Source: Methanobrevibacter millerae (GTDB lineage Archaea; Methanobacteriota; Methanobacteria; Methanobacteriales; Methanobacteriaceae). From it: a stretch of DNA of 64,000 bases. A model generated the notes under the pieces. It did no database searches and was not told where the DNA came from. It saw only the letters and a list, made by a program, of their open reading frames with translations. Both the position numbers and the translations under genes were made by a program. The stretch's first letter is position 1, and the number at the start of each line of letters is the position of its first letter. Below, in pieces: positions 1-8,753 of this stretch. The stretch is taken from contig NZ_FMXB01000006.1 of assembly GCF_900103415.1 (NCBI RefSeq), positions 1 through 64,000 on the forward strand. The letters run 5' to 3'.

Positions 1-236
1 TTTAAAAAGAATAAAACAAAAATAAAGGACAACTTGATAATTAAATAGAAAAAATAAGTAAAATAATCAAATTATGGATTTATTGACAAACCCCTTAAAA
101 TTTGCAACTTTTTAAATAGTTTATTGACATTTATATTGCCATTAATATTTTATTAAATTATACTATTTAAATTAATATCAGATAGCATTTAAAAAGAAAA
201 AATTATATTAAAAAAATCATTGAACATTCAAAAATT

Positions 237-280
237 GTGAAATTCATCTCCTGCATTAAGACACAGGAGCATTATTTCAC
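237..280 (-). terminator. Nested hairpin just downstream of modA
   Basis: Read on the minus strand, GTGAAAT pairs with ATTTCAC as the outer stem (237-243 with 274-280) and GCTCCTG/CAGGAG forms an inner stem. The hairpin sits about 15 bases past the modA stop and is followed on the minus strand by an AT-rich stretch with AATTTTT. It may end the modA transcript or trim it before the permease genes that would be expected further left, outside the window. Confidence 0.55.
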
Positions 281-293
281 ATCTCAGACAGAT

Positions 294-1130
294 TTATGCA
301 TGAATGGTAAAGCCGTATTGGACGAAAACATCCTTAGCTTCTTTTGTTTGCAGGAAGTCCAGGAATGCTTGTGCAGCATCAGGATGTTCTGAACCGTTTA
401 CCATAGCTACAGGATAGATTACAGGAGTTTTTAAAGCACCATCAGGAGCTTCACAAACTACTTTAACACCATCATTGGATTTTGCATCAGTGGAGTATAC
501 AATACCACAATCAGCGGATCCTTGAGCCACTTGGTTCAATACAGCAGTTACATCAGTACCAAGAGACAATTTTCCTTGAATTGCATCCCAAATGCCAAGG
601 TTGGTTAGCGCTTCTTTAGCGTATTGACCTGCAGGTACGGATTCGGGATCACCAATAGCAATAGTGCCGTTTACATTTTTCAAGTCATCAAATGAAGATA
701 TGTTGGCGGTTGAGTCTTTAGGCACAATCAATACAACTTTGTTTTCTAATAATTGAACGTTAGTCTTGTTATCAACCAAACTTTCATTAATCAAAGCATT
801 CATCTGTTTATTAGCAGCAGACATGAATACATCTGCTTTTAAACCGTTTTCAATCTGAGATTGCAAATCTCCACTTGAAGCATAAGTAGGAACAACTTTT
901 ACTCCAGGATATTGTTTTTCAAACATTGGAATTAAATCTTTATCAAATGCATTTTTTAAACTAGCTGCAGCAGCCAGATCAACTTCTTGTCCATTTAAGC
1001 TACTGTTGGTAGCAGTGCTGTTAGAGCCACCGCCAAGGAAGTCAAATAAACCTGCGGAACAGGTACCTACACCAACAATTACTACTAACGCCAAAATAGC
1101 GGCGAATAACAATTTTTTTGTAGATTTCAT
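294..1130 (-). CDS. modA: Molybdate/tungstate ABC transporter, substrate-binding protein
   Basis: Extracellular oxyanion-binding protein that would hand molybdate or tungstate to a ModBC permease; formylmethanofuran dehydrogenase needs either metal. The 278-residue product has a lysine-rich N terminus and a hydrophobic signal segment (about residues 5-24) ending in GTCS, so it may be lipid-anchored at that Cys, followed by a short Gly/Ser/Asn linker. The mature part shows the ModA pattern LAAAASLKNAFDK and VVPTYASSGDLQSQIENG. The start at 1130 is chosen because AAGGAG lies 8 bases upstream; the longer reading from 1169 would place that ribosome site inside the gene. ModB and ModC would lie left of the window. 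Tungstate specificity cannot be excluded. Confidence 0.9.
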   Translation of the reverse strand: MKSTKKLLFAAILALVVIVGVGTCSAGLFDFLGGGSNSTATNSSLNGQEVDLAAAASLKNAFDKDLIPMFEKQYPGVKVVPTYASSGDLQSQIENGLKADVFMSAANKQMNALINESLVDNKTNVQLLENKVVLIVPKDSTANISSFDDLKNVNGTIAIGDPESVPAGQYAKEALTNLGIWDAIQGKLSLGTDVTAVLNQVAQGSADCGIVYSTDAKSNDGVKVVCEAPDGALKTPVIYPVAMVNGSEHPDAAQAFLDFLQTKEAKDVFVQYGFTIHA

Positions 1131-1301
1131 AGTTTTTCTCCTTTTGAAAAATTTTAACAAATAACACAATCAAACATCAAAAGCAATATCGAAGATTAAT
1201 AAAAAGATACGAATGATTCTATACTACACATCAACTGAAAAAGATTTTTTCTCTCTTCGTTTCTCAATATTAAATCATAATCGAATTATCTTGATGAGTG
1301 A

Positions 1302-1337
1302 TTATAATTTATATTTAATATGATATATAAACTTATT
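1302..1337 (-). promoter_or_regulatory. Probable modA promoter (BRE/TATA)
   Basis: The minus strand reads AATAAG-TTTATATA (TATA at 1324-1331, BRE at 1332-1337). A start site about 25 bases on, near 1302, would leave a leader of about 170 bases. The leader includes the imperfect palindrome ATAATCGAATTAT (near 1276-1288), which could be an operator, although no regulator is known here. Confidence 0.5.
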
Positions 1338-1686
1338 CATATTGAATTTTTATATTCTTTAAAAAAATCGTTGAATTTATTTATTATTAATTATTATATC
1401 TTAATAATATAAATTTAAAATAATTATAATTTAAAAATCTTATTGATTAATTTATTATCATTTTTATATACTTTAAAAATATTTTATTGAAGATAAATAA
1501 TTTTCTATTGATACGATATTCATGCTTTCATGACGATTCATTAATTAATTTGAAGTAAGAAAAGACACGTTTCAAACAAATTAAAATAAAGTTACTTATT
1601 GTCAATCACTTCACATCGCAATTTATCCATAAAAACAAAATTTATATTAATTATTAAGTCATTATAATTTAAATGATGGTGATATA
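1338..1686. other. AT-rich intergenic stretch between modA and a flavoprotein gene
   Basis: No start-to-stop reading frame of note. A plus-strand promoter for the next gene is visible at its right end: AAAACAAAA-TTTATATT (TATA 1641-1648) lies about 30 bases before the GGTGAT ribosome site at 1678-1683. The rest is simple A/T-rich sequence without a clear repeat. Confidence 0.5.
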
Positions 1687-2100
1687 ATGTCAGACATTCA
1701 AAAAGTAGATGATTTCATAACTGAAGCAGGAGTATTCTTCCTTGCCAGCGTAGATGGCGACCAGCCAAAATGCAGACCATTAGGTTTCCACATGATTGTT
1801 GAAGACAAAATATACTTTGGAGTAGGAACATTCAAAGAAGTCTGGAAACAGATGCAGGAAAATCCTAAAATAGAAATTGTAGCATTAAGCCCTGAAAAAG
1901 ATAAATTCCTAAGATATTACGGAACTGCAACAGCAGACGACAACCCAGAACTTGTCGAAAAGACCTTTGAAATAATGCCCGAAATCGGTGCGGCCTACAA
2001 AGAAAACGGCTGGGAAATGGGAATGTTCTATCTGGATGATGCTACAGCAGAATTCAGAAACATGTTCGCAGTCGAAGAAACATTAAAATTTAAATATTAA
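1687..2100 (+). CDS. Pyridoxamine 5'-phosphate oxidase-family flavin-binding protein
   Basis: A 137-residue split-barrel protein of the PPOX superfamily. The N-terminal half has the family pattern FFLASVDGDQPKCRPLGF, then IYFGVGTFKEVWKQMQENP and FLRYYGTATAD, which form the barrel that binds FMN or F420 in relatives. Members of this size in methanogens are usually of unknown substrate; this is not the biosynthetic PdxH, which is longer. The start is fixed by GGTGAT 4-9 bases upstream. It stands alone, convergent with the gene at 2113-2805 (12-base gap), so it is probably monocistronic. Confidence 0.8.
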   Translation: MSDIQKVDDFITEAGVFFLASVDGDQPKCRPLGFHMIVEDKIYFGVGTFKEVWKQMQENPKIEIVALSPEKDKFLRYYGTATADDNPELVEKTFEIMPEIGAAYKENGWEMGMFYLDDATAEFRNMFAVEETLKFKY

Positions 2101-2112
2101 TGCTTTTAAGCA

Positions 2113-2805
2113 TTAATATTCATTTATTATCGCCAACGCATTCAGCGTTCTTGGAAAGCCTATATACGGCAAGAGAATGGTTAATGCATCAATCAATACC
2201 TCTTTATCATTGCCGACATTTAAATTGGCCGCAACATGAGCTCTCAACTGATTTTCACAACCGCCCAACGTAGCCAAAACGCAGAAGGTAATCATTTCAC
2301 GGTCCTTATCATCCAGAGCGTCTCTTGTGTAGAAATCACCGAAACAGTAACCTGAAAGGAAATCATTGAACCTTTCCTGGCCTTCAGGAGCATTATCAAT
2401 CATTGACTGAATAACCTCATCGCCAAAATACCTTTTCTGAATCTCCAAACCCTTTTCATGACGGTTTTCCTTATTTACGGTCGATATGCTTTTTAAAGGC
2501 AATTCAACACCATTTTTAGCCAGAACATCATTGGTGACTTCAAAGAGTTCGAATGTCTTTCCAATGCCGACATATGCAACTGACTGATAGAGCACTTCCT
2601 TGATTTCAATCGGACTCATTACCTCAAGTGCGTCACGAACTGCAATTGCATATTTCTCTTTAGACGTGTTGGCAATCAATGTGGCCAGAGTGATTATGAA
2701 TCTGGTCCTTTTTGATATTGATACGTATTCCAGAATTTCTCTGTTGTTGAAACTGTTGAAAATTTCAAAAAAATCAGGATCGTTTTTTCTTAACTTCAAA
2801 ATCAT
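2113..2805 (-). CDS. Carboxymuconolactone decarboxylase-family protein (double domain)
   Basis: A 230-residue all-helical protein with two CMD/AhpD-like segments: residues about 35-95 (TLATLIANTSKEKYAIAVRD) and about 150-225 (REMITFCVLATLGGCENQLR, then a His in AHVAANLNVG). True AhpD has a CxxC active site. Here only a single Cys is seen near the first position of that region (GGCENQLRAHV), so a thiol peroxidase-reductase role is uncertain. It starts 17 bases after the stop of the MFS gene and reads in the same direction, so the two are probably one operon. The start follows a GGGGGA ribosome site at short spacing. Confidence 0.8.
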   Translation of the reverse strand: MILKLRKNDPDFFEIFNSFNNREILEYVSISKRTRFIITLATLIANTSKEKYAIAVRDALEVMSPIEIKEVLYQSVAYVGIGKTFELFEVTNDVLAKNGVELPLKSISTVNKENRHEKGLEIQKRYFGDEVIQSMIDNAPEGQERFNDFLSGYCFGDFYTRDALDDKDREMITFCVLATLGGCENQLRAHVAANLNVGNDKEVLIDALTILLPYIGFPRTLNALAIINEY

Positions 2806-2822
2806 TCCCCCTTGTTAACATT

Positions 2823-4007
2823 TTACTTTCTCAATGCATAAATACAAATCGGTAGGGCAAGCAGCGTGATGAATGAAGCCACGTAATATAACGGAGCATA
2901 TCCCGTTGATGCGGAAACGAACATGCCCAGTAATGCAGGCCCAAAGCCTATTGTGGCGTCACAGAAAATAAAGAAGGTTGAAAGGGCATATGGGCGTCTG
3001 GTTTCTGAGGAATTTCTCGTTACGATTGTAGTGCAGGCAGAATTCAACGTACCGAAACCCAATGAAAGACATATTGCGCAGATGAATATCGTGACATATG
3101 AAGGTGCAATAGCTATTAGAAAAATACCTGCACTTTGTGCGATGATTCCTGTTACGCAGATTATCATGTCTCCATGATTGTCCTGGATTTTGCCTGCAAG
3201 AGGTCTTGTCAATACAAGACAGATTGAATATATTATAAAGAACCAGGAAAATGCCTGAGTCAAGTTGATTTCAGCGGCATAGAGCCTGTAAAATGAGAGA
3301 ATTGAAACATATCCTAAAGCTGTCAATGCAGTAAAAAGGGAAACCGGAATAGCCTTTATCTCAAAGACCTTTTCAATTAATGAATAGCTGTCCTTTTCAG
3401 ATTTATTATTATTCGGATTGTTCTTGCTCGGATCATACTTGTTGATATCAATTAATGACATGCAGACAAGGGCGATTCCGCAAAAAAGGGTTGCGGCCGC
3501 AAAACAGCCGAAAGATGAGAAATTGTCATAAAGGAATCCTCCGATATAGGGCCCCAGACCGACAGCTATCGTTGTTCCGAGCATAAAGTAGCCGAAAGCT
3601 TCACCGAATCGTTTTTTGGGAAGTATTGCTGAAGCTATTGTAACGATTGCATTTGCCGATGCGCCGAAGCCGATACCATGTATGAAGCGGACAATCAAAA
3701 GAAAAGTCACGTCATTTACAAAGAAATATAAAAAACAGGCAAAAAAGTGAATGCTCATGAAAGTAAGGGCGATTTTTCTCCAGCCTACCCTGTCCAAAGC
3801 ATTTCCGGAGTATATTCTTGAGCATAACCCGCCAAATACATATATTCCAGATACAAGCCCTGCAATGGTGGCTGTGGAGCCCATGGCTGTAGCATGCTCA
3901 GTTACCGTTGACATGAGCGCATACATTACCAGAGCAGTGAACAATAACGCCCCGAATATTAAGAAAAAGGATTTTGTAAATATCTTTTCGTTTTCATCAG
4001 CGTTCAT
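2823..4007 (-). CDS. Major facilitator superfamily transporter
   Basis: A 394-residue polytopic membrane protein with about 12 hydrophobic segments in two groups of six, split by a charged cytoplasmic loop around residues 190-210 (NKYDPSKNNPNNNKSEKD). The loop between segments 2 and 3 has the MFS motif A pattern G-x-x-x-DRVGWRK. It resembles sugar or drug:proton antiporters of the MFS_1 group; the substrate cannot be told from sequence. It is the first gene of a probable two-gene unit with the CMD protein downstream. Confidence 0.85.
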   Translation of the reverse strand: MNADENEKIFTKSFFLIFGALLFTALVMYALMSTVTEHATAMGSTATIAGLVSGIYVFGGLCSRIYSGNALDRVGWRKIALTFMSIHFFACFLYFFVNDVTFLLIVRFIHGIGFGASANAIVTIASAILPKKRFGEAFGYFMLGTTIAVGLGPYIGGFLYDNFSSFGCFAAATLFCGIALVCMSLIDINKYDPSKNNPNNNKSEKDSYSLIEKVFEIKAIPVSLFTALTALGYVSILSFYRLYAAEINLTQAFSWFFIIYSICLVLTRPLAGKIQDNHGDMIICVTGIIAQSAGIFLIAIAPSYVTIFICAICLSLGFGTLNSACTTIVTRNSSETRRPYALSTFFIFCDATIGFGPALLGMFVSASTGYAPLYYVASFITLLALPICIYALRK

Positions 4008-4078
4008 TAATTATATACTTTAACATTAATGATATTTAATATTTAATTGAAAAAAAAGAAAAATAAATAAAGAAGAGT

Positions 4079-4192
4079 TCAATCTCCTTTATTCCAGTTT
4101 ACAATACCATAAACAACACATAAGAGCGTGGATAAGATAATTCCAACGTATACTCCCCAAATCCATGGGTCTTCAATTCCAAAAACCATCAT
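4079..4192 (-). CDS. Small membrane protein paired with the sodium:solute symporter
   Basis: A 37-residue frame found by reading the minus strand after the symporter stop. The two genes overlap as TAATG, so translation is coupled. The product begins MMVFGIEDPWIWGVYVG, has one membrane segment (about residues 11-31) and ends in NWNKGD. Tiny one-segment proteins encoded directly after SSS-family transporters are known in methanogens as symporter small accessory proteins. The match in position, length and the conserved-looking DPWIW start supports this. Its role, perhaps assembly or stability of the transporter, is inferred. Confidence 0.75.
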   Translation of the reverse strand: MMVFGIEDPWIWGVYVGIILSTLLCVVYGIVNWNKGD

Positions 4193-5802
4193 TATGCTTC
4201 ACTCCCCTTATTGTCAATGTCCTTGAATGCTTCGTTAATGACTTCCTCTGCAGGAGGTTTGGTAAGTAAACTTACGACAATAGTAAATAATGCGGATACA
4301 GGAACTGCAATCAGCATAACGTCAATGAACGGCCATGGTGCAGCAGGTAGGATTGTTTCAGTGCCCAGTAATGCCATACATATTCCGAGACCCTTTGCGG
4401 TTTTTGCAAATACGAATATTAACCAGAACAGGCTTACAATGGTTCCGGATACAATTCCTGCAATAGCTCCAAGTCTTGTAGTTCCTTTCCAGTAAAGAGC
4501 ACCTAAAAATACCGGCAGGAAGGCTGCAGCACAGATTTCAAAGAAGAGGCTTGTTCCGAGCGCAACCACACTTCCCGGAAGTGAAAAAGCCATAACCAAT
4601 GCCAGTATGATAGCTAGTAGGATACCGACTCTTGAAATCGTGACCTGATCCATTTTCTGTTTGGTTTTATTCCTGATTGTACCGTAGATGTCCACACCGA
4701 ATGCTGTTCCCTGCGTATGGAGCTGGGAGGATATCGTAGACATTGCTGCTGCAATCAATGATAATAAAAAGATGTATACGAACCATTCAGGCAATGCTGA
4801 GGTAATGAATGTCGGAATAATCTTGTCGATGTTTCCTCCGACGACATCAACTGCAATCTTTCCTAACGTATTGTAGAAATAGACGTTTGAAAGGGATCCT
4901 ACGATATAGGCGGTTGTAGGCATGATTGCGATGAATATACCACCAATCAATACTGACCTGTTAAGTTCCTTATCGGATTTTACGGTCATGAACCTTACAA
5001 TCAATGAAGGCTGTGCCAGCACACCGATACCCACTCCGATAAGGGTTGATGATACTAAAGACCACCAGAATGGCGTTCCCAACGTTGGGAAGCTCGTCCA
5101 TCCCGTTCCCCCTGTCGCTATGGCATCTGCAGGATACAGATTAACCATACCAGAAAGTGCTGAATTTGCAGTATCAATACCGCCAAGCAGCCAATATACG
5201 AACACAAGCAAGAATACCATAGCTACAACCATAATGGTACCCTGCAATGCGTCGGTATACATTACACCACGGATTCCTCCGAACAGCACGTAAAACGTGA
5301 TAATTATTGATAAGATTAAAAGCGCAATGCTGAAATCAATTAACAGTGAAGATTCCAAAAATCTTGCAGCTCCGATTAATACAACCGCAGCATATAAAGG
5401 CATTGCACAGAAAATGATTAATCCTGAGAAATAATGAATAAATTTGGAGTCAAATCTTTTGCCCAGAAACTCCGGAAATGTCAAGGAGCCCAAGGCGTGA
5501 CCCATTCTACGAGTTCTTTTTCCTAAAAATACAAATGCGATGAATACTCCGATAATGATGTTCAAAAATGCCAGCCATAAGACACTCATACCATATTCAC
5601 CTGCAACTCCGCCGAAACCTACGATAGCTGCCGTTGAAATGAAAGTAGCTCCATAACTCATTGCCATGATAAATGGATGCGTATCCTTACCAGCTATCAT
5701 AAAGTCTTCAGAGGATTTAGTTTTCTTGTATGCATAATAACCTACAAAAACCAGTGCAAATATGTAGATTATAAATACAATAGCTAAAATCATTACGTCC
5801 AT
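4192..5802 (-). CDS. Sodium:solute symporter family (SSS/PutP-like) transporter
   Basis: A 536-residue protein with about 13 hydrophobic segments, typical for the family. The first helix is followed by YYAYKKTKSSEDFMIAGKDT, the usual SSS signature region, then SYGATFISTAAIVGFGGVAG, which carries the sodium-site Ser/Thr residues, and FGGIRGVMYTDALQG. It would import an organic solute with Na+. The substrate is not fixed by sequence; relatives carry proline, pantothenate, acetate or other monocarboxylates. It is divergent from an arylacetate-CoA ligase gene across a 262-base promoter region, so an aryl or short-chain acid is a reasonable guess. It is followed by a coupled 37-residue partner gene. 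Confidence 0.85.
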   Translation of the reverse strand: MDVMILAIVFIIYIFALVFVGYYAYKKTKSSEDFMIAGKDTHPFIMAMSYGATFISTAAIVGFGGVAGEYGMSVLWLAFLNIIIGVFIAFVFLGKRTRRMGHALGSLTFPEFLGKRFDSKFIHYFSGLIIFCAMPLYAAVVLIGAARFLESSLLIDFSIALLILSIIITFYVLFGGIRGVMYTDALQGTIMVVAMVFLLVFVYWLLGGIDTANSALSGMVNLYPADAIATGGTGWTSFPTLGTPFWWSLVSSTLIGVGIGVLAQPSLIVRFMTVKSDKELNRSVLIGGIFIAIMPTTAYIVGSLSNVYFYNTLGKIAVDVVGGNIDKIIPTFITSALPEWFVYIFLLSLIAAAMSTISSQLHTQGTAFGVDIYGTIRNKTKQKMDQVTISRVGILLAIILALVMAFSLPGSVVALGTSLFFEICAAAFLPVFLGALYWKGTTRLGAIAGIVSGTIVSLFWLIFVFAKTAKGLGICMALLGTETILPAAPWPFIDVMLIAVPVSALFTIVVSLLTKPPAEEVINEAFKDIDNKGSEA

Positions 5803-5888
5803 AATTAAAACCTCTAAATAATAAAAAATATTATATAATATTATTTATCATACACTTTATTTAAAGATTATCATTAAAAATACATTAA

Positions 5889-5904
5889 TGTACAAAAAAG
5901 TACA
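5889..5904. promoter_or_regulatory. Paired TGTACA-like boxes, possible TrpY operator
   Basis: TGTAC-AAAAAA-GTACA is a perfect inverted repeat in the divergent region between the symporter and the CoA ligase. A third half-like site TTGTAC is at 5989-5994, just upstream of the ligase TATA region (about 6007-6016). The known TRP box bound by TrpY in Methanothermobacter has consensus TGTACA. The gene content (aromatic-acid activation) fits such control, but no trpY gene is in the window. Confidence 0.4.
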
Positions 5905-6064
5905 ATGATTAAAAGGTATGGAAAATACATTTATTTAATTAAAGGTAATGATTATGTAATTAATTGTTCATTTAAACATTGCACACAATTGTACTATTAA
6001 AAAAAGCTTATAATATATGAAAAACTAATAATTAAACGAGAAAAAATTAAAAATAGGGATAAAT

Positions 6065-7363
6065 ATGTATTGGGATGAAAAAGCCGAATGTATGACAAAG
6101 GAAGAGAAAGAAAAGGTTCAGCTTGAAAGACTTAAAAAAACCGTTAAGCTGGCCTATGAAAACGTGGAATTCTATAAAAAGAGATTTGATGAAATAGGAT
6201 TGAAACCTGAGGACATAAAAACCTTAAAGGACATTGAAAAAATACCGTTCACGACAAAAAGCGACCTGAGACAGGCCTACCCTCTCGGACTTCTGGCCGT
6301 TCCCAGAGAGGAGATTGTTGAAATCCACGCGTCATCCGGAACAACCGGAAAGCCTACCGTGACCGCATACACCCAAAACGACCTTGAAATATGGGGAGAA
6401 TGCATTGCGCGAGGATTGAAAATGGCCGGTGCCGAAAAGGACTACATCATTCAAAACGCATACGGATATGGACTCTTCACAGGAGGATTCGGAATTCACC
6501 ATGGCGGAAACAAGATGGGTGCAATTACAATACCGATTTCAGCCGGAAACACCCAAAGGCAGCTGGATACCATGGTTGACTTTCAAAGCGACATATTGAC
6601 ATGTACCCCATCTTACGCAATGTATCTGGGCGAATCCAGAGAAAAGGCCGGAATCGCTTTGGAAGACATTAATTTAAAAATTGGAATCCACGGAGCCGAA
6701 ATGTGGACAAATGAAATGAGAAAAAGAATCGAAGCATCCCTTGGAATCAAAACCCACAACATCTATGGATTGACTGAAGTAATGGGGCCTGGAGTTGCAC
6801 AGGAATGCGATGAACAGAACGGAATGCACATCCAGGACGATCATTTTTATCCTGAAATCATAAATCCCGACACCGGAGAAACCCTGGAAGCCGGCGAAAG
6901 CGGCGAACTGGTATTGACATCCCTTACGAAAACTGGAATGCCAATCTTAAGATTCAGAACTAAGGATTTGACATCATTGATTGATGAAAAATGTGAATGC
7001 GGAAGGACAACCGTCAGAATGACAAGAATCACTGGAAGAAGCGATGACATGCTCAAAATCAAAGGAGTTATGGTTTTCCCATCACAAATCGAAAAGGCAT
7101 TGCTTAAGGTTAGTGGAATCAGCCCAAACTACCTGATACACGTCACAAGACCAGACATTCTTGATGAAGTGGAAGTTAAAGTCGAGGCGTCAAAGGAACT
7201 GTTCTCAGACGAAATAAGAAAAATGGAACAAGTGGAAAAGCAGATTCAGGCATCAATCAGATCAGAAACCGGATTGAGAGTGGATGTTACATTATGTGAA
7301 CCTGAATCCCTCCCAAGAAGTGAAGGAAAAGCTGTTCGTGTAATCGATGAAAGAGAGTTATAA
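6065..7363 (+). CDS. Phenylacetate-CoA ligase-type AMP-forming acyl-CoA synthetase
   Basis: A 432-residue enzyme of the PaaK group of the ANL superfamily, of normal length. Adenylation motif [16 protein letters not shown] lies near residue 92, the second core motif [17 protein letters not shown] near 238, and the C-terminal lid starts at [20 protein letters not shown]. The reaction is aryl acid plus ATP plus CoA to aryl-CoA, AMP and PPi. In methanogens this activates phenylacetate, hydroxyphenylacetate or indoleacetate so that IOR can carboxylate them to aryl pyruvates for amino acid synthesis. The next gene (9-base gap) is an ACT protein and iorAB is 1.4 kb away. The substrate is inferred. 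Confidence 0.88.
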   Translation: MYWDEKAECMTKEEKEKVQLERLKKTVKLAYENVEFYKKRFDEIGLKPEDIKTLKDIEKIPFTTKSDLRQAYPLGLLAVPREEIVEIHASSGTTGKPTVTAYTQNDLEIWGECIARGLKMAGAEKDYIIQNAYGYGLFTGGFGIHHGGNKMGAITIPISAGNTQRQLDTMVDFQSDILTCTPSYAMYLGESREKAGIALEDINLKIGIHGAEMWTNEMRKRIEASLGIKTHNIYGLTEVMGPGVAQECDEQNGMHIQDDHFYPEIINPDTGETLEAGESGELVLTSLTKTGMPILRFRTKDLTSLIDEKCECGRTTVRMTRITGRSDDMLKIKGVMVFPSQIEKALLKVSGISPNYLIHVTRPDILDEVEVKVEASKELFSDEIRKMEQVEKQIQASIRSETGLRVDVTLCEPESLPRSEGKAVRVIDEREL

Positions 7364-7372
7364 GGTGATAAA

Positions 7373-7801
7373 ATGGCAATTCAAATTTCAGTATTTATCG
7401 AAAACAAGGAAGGAAGAATAAGAAAAGCTATCGATACGTTGGCAAAAGCCGGCATTAACATACGCGCATTATCCGTTGCGGACACATCAAAATACGGAAT
7501 TCTAAGATTGATAGTGTCCGATAACGAAAAAGCAACAAAGGCACTTGAAAAAGACGGATTTATCGTTAAGGAAAACGAAGTTATTGTAGTGACCGTTCCG
7601 GACGAACCAAACGGACTGAACTCAACTCTGACAGTATTGGATGACGCCGACATCAATATAGAATACATTTACGCATTTGTAGGCAACGAGCCTGGCGAAG
7701 CAATTGTTGCCATAAAAGTAGAAGATACTCAAAAGGCAATTGAAGTGTTTGAAAAAAATAATGCGAAAATACTTAAAAAAGAAGATATAGAAAAGATTTA
7801 A
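7373..7801 (+). CDS. Tandem ACT-domain protein
   Basis: A 142-residue protein built of two ACT domains (about residues 3-68 and 70-138). The first shows ISVFIENKEGRIRKAIDTLA and INIRALSVADTSKYGILRLI; the second shows LTVLDDADINIEYIYAFV. ACT domains bind amino acids and sense end product. This stand-alone form is commonly next to PaaK-type ligases in archaea, which fits a feedback sensor for aromatic amino acids, though the ligand is not known. It starts 9 bases after the ligase stop, with GGTGAT as the ribosome site, so they form one operon. Confidence 0.88.
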   Translation: MAIQISVFIENKEGRIRKAIDTLAKAGINIRALSVADTSKYGILRLIVSDNEKATKALEKDGFIVKENEVIVVTVPDEPNGLNSTLTVLDDADINIEYIYAFVGNEPGEAIVAIKVEDTQKAIEVFEKNNAKILKKEDIEKI

Positions 7802-7839
7802 TTCTTTTCTACTAATTTTTTATTAAAAAACAAAATCAT

Positions 7840-8118
7840 TTAGAATTCTTTCAATAATTTAGCTATATCCTCTTTAGAATAACCTAAACGAGGAAGCAAA
7901 GATTTAATAGGTTCCGTTTCCGGAATAACACCAAGTTCTCTCCAACTTTTAAAATCATTATTCATGATACTGTTAATTAAAAGTTGAATCGTAATCAAAT
8001 CATCACTTTTAACTGCAATGAATGCATCTTCATCTTGAAAATTGCCTTCCGGGTCAATTAATGTTAATTTCCCAGTCCTATCCTTTTTTACTATAGCGTT
8101 GTCTATTTGGTAAGCCAT
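7840..8118 (-). CDS. Hypothetical 92-residue protein
   Basis: I do not recognise a family. The product is soluble and acidic. It starts MAYQIDNAIVKKDRTGKLTL, which looks like a beta strand pair, and ends with a helical SLLPRLGYSKEDIAKLLKEF. A GGGGAT ribosome site precedes the ATG and codon use is like that of the neighbours. It is convergent with the ACT gene and has its own short upstream AT-rich region, so it is probably transcribed alone. Confidence 0.65.
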   Translation of the reverse strand: MAYQIDNAIVKKDRTGKLTLIDPEGNFQDEDAFIAVKSDDLITIQLLINSIMNNDFKSWRELGVIPETEPIKSLLPRLGYSKEDIAKLLKEF

Positions 8119-8174
8119 AAAATCCCCACTATTATAATCTAATTAATGATTTACTCTTAATGATATTTAAATTT

Positions 8175-8753
8175 TTAACCCTTGATTGATTTATATCCAT
8201 TCTCAATAGCTTTTAGATTCAAATCATGGAACCTTTCATGCAGATTGTTTTTCATTGCATCGATGACCGCATCTTTGGATAACGGGAATTTGTCATCTGC
8301 AGTTACCGCTCCCAAAAGAACCATGTTCAATGACAGGATATTTCCAGCATCCAAGGCCAGTTTCGTAGCATCAATAGGTAAAACATGAGTAAAGTTCTCT
8401 TTCAAGGCACTTGTAATGCCTGAAATGCTCGGATAGCTCATGTCACTTGAAGACGGCACAATCGGATGAGTATTGTAAACGATTTTGCTGTCCTTATTAA
8501 CCTTGTGCAATCCCCTTATCGTTTCGATAGGTTCAAAGGACAATAGCATGTCTGCGGTTGTGTCCGGAATGATTGAACTGTTGAATTCACCTATCTTTAA
8601 CTCGGTTGAAACGGATCCGCCTCTCTGGGACATTCCGTGAATTTCACTCATTACCACATCTAAACCCTGATTCATTGCGGCTTCTCCGATAATTACTGAG
8701 GTTTTAATAATTCCCTGGCCTCCTACGCCACAGATGTAAATAGTATAGCTCAT
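8175..8753 (-). CDS. iorB: Indolepyruvate ferredoxin oxidoreductase, beta subunit
   Basis: A 192-residue gamma-type pyruvate:ferredoxin oxidoreductase domain. Signature GVGGQGIIKTSVIIGEAA is near the N terminus, followed by SEIHGMSQRGGSVSTELKIG, which is diagnostic of IorB and KorC-type subunits. With IorA it interconverts aryl pyruvates and aryl-acetyl-CoA, using ferredoxin. In methanogens the carboxylating direction can serve aromatic amino acid synthesis from imported aryl acids. The start overlaps the iorA stop by 4 bases (ATGA), so the two are translationally coupled and IorB is made second. Confidence 0.93.
   Translation of the reverse strand: MSYTIYICGVGGQGIIKTSVIIGEAAMNQGLDVVMSEIHGMSQRGGSVSTELKIGEFNSSIIPDTTADMLLSFEPIETIRGLHKVNKDSKIVYNTHPIVPSSSDMSYPSISGITSALKENFTHVLPIDATKLALDAGNILSLNMVLLGAVTADDKFPLSKDAVIDAMKNNLHERFHDLNLKAIENGYKSIKG

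Noticed and set aside
1131-1169. Longer modA start
   Set aside because: The AAGGAG site lies inside the extension and the signal peptide begins properly at 1130.
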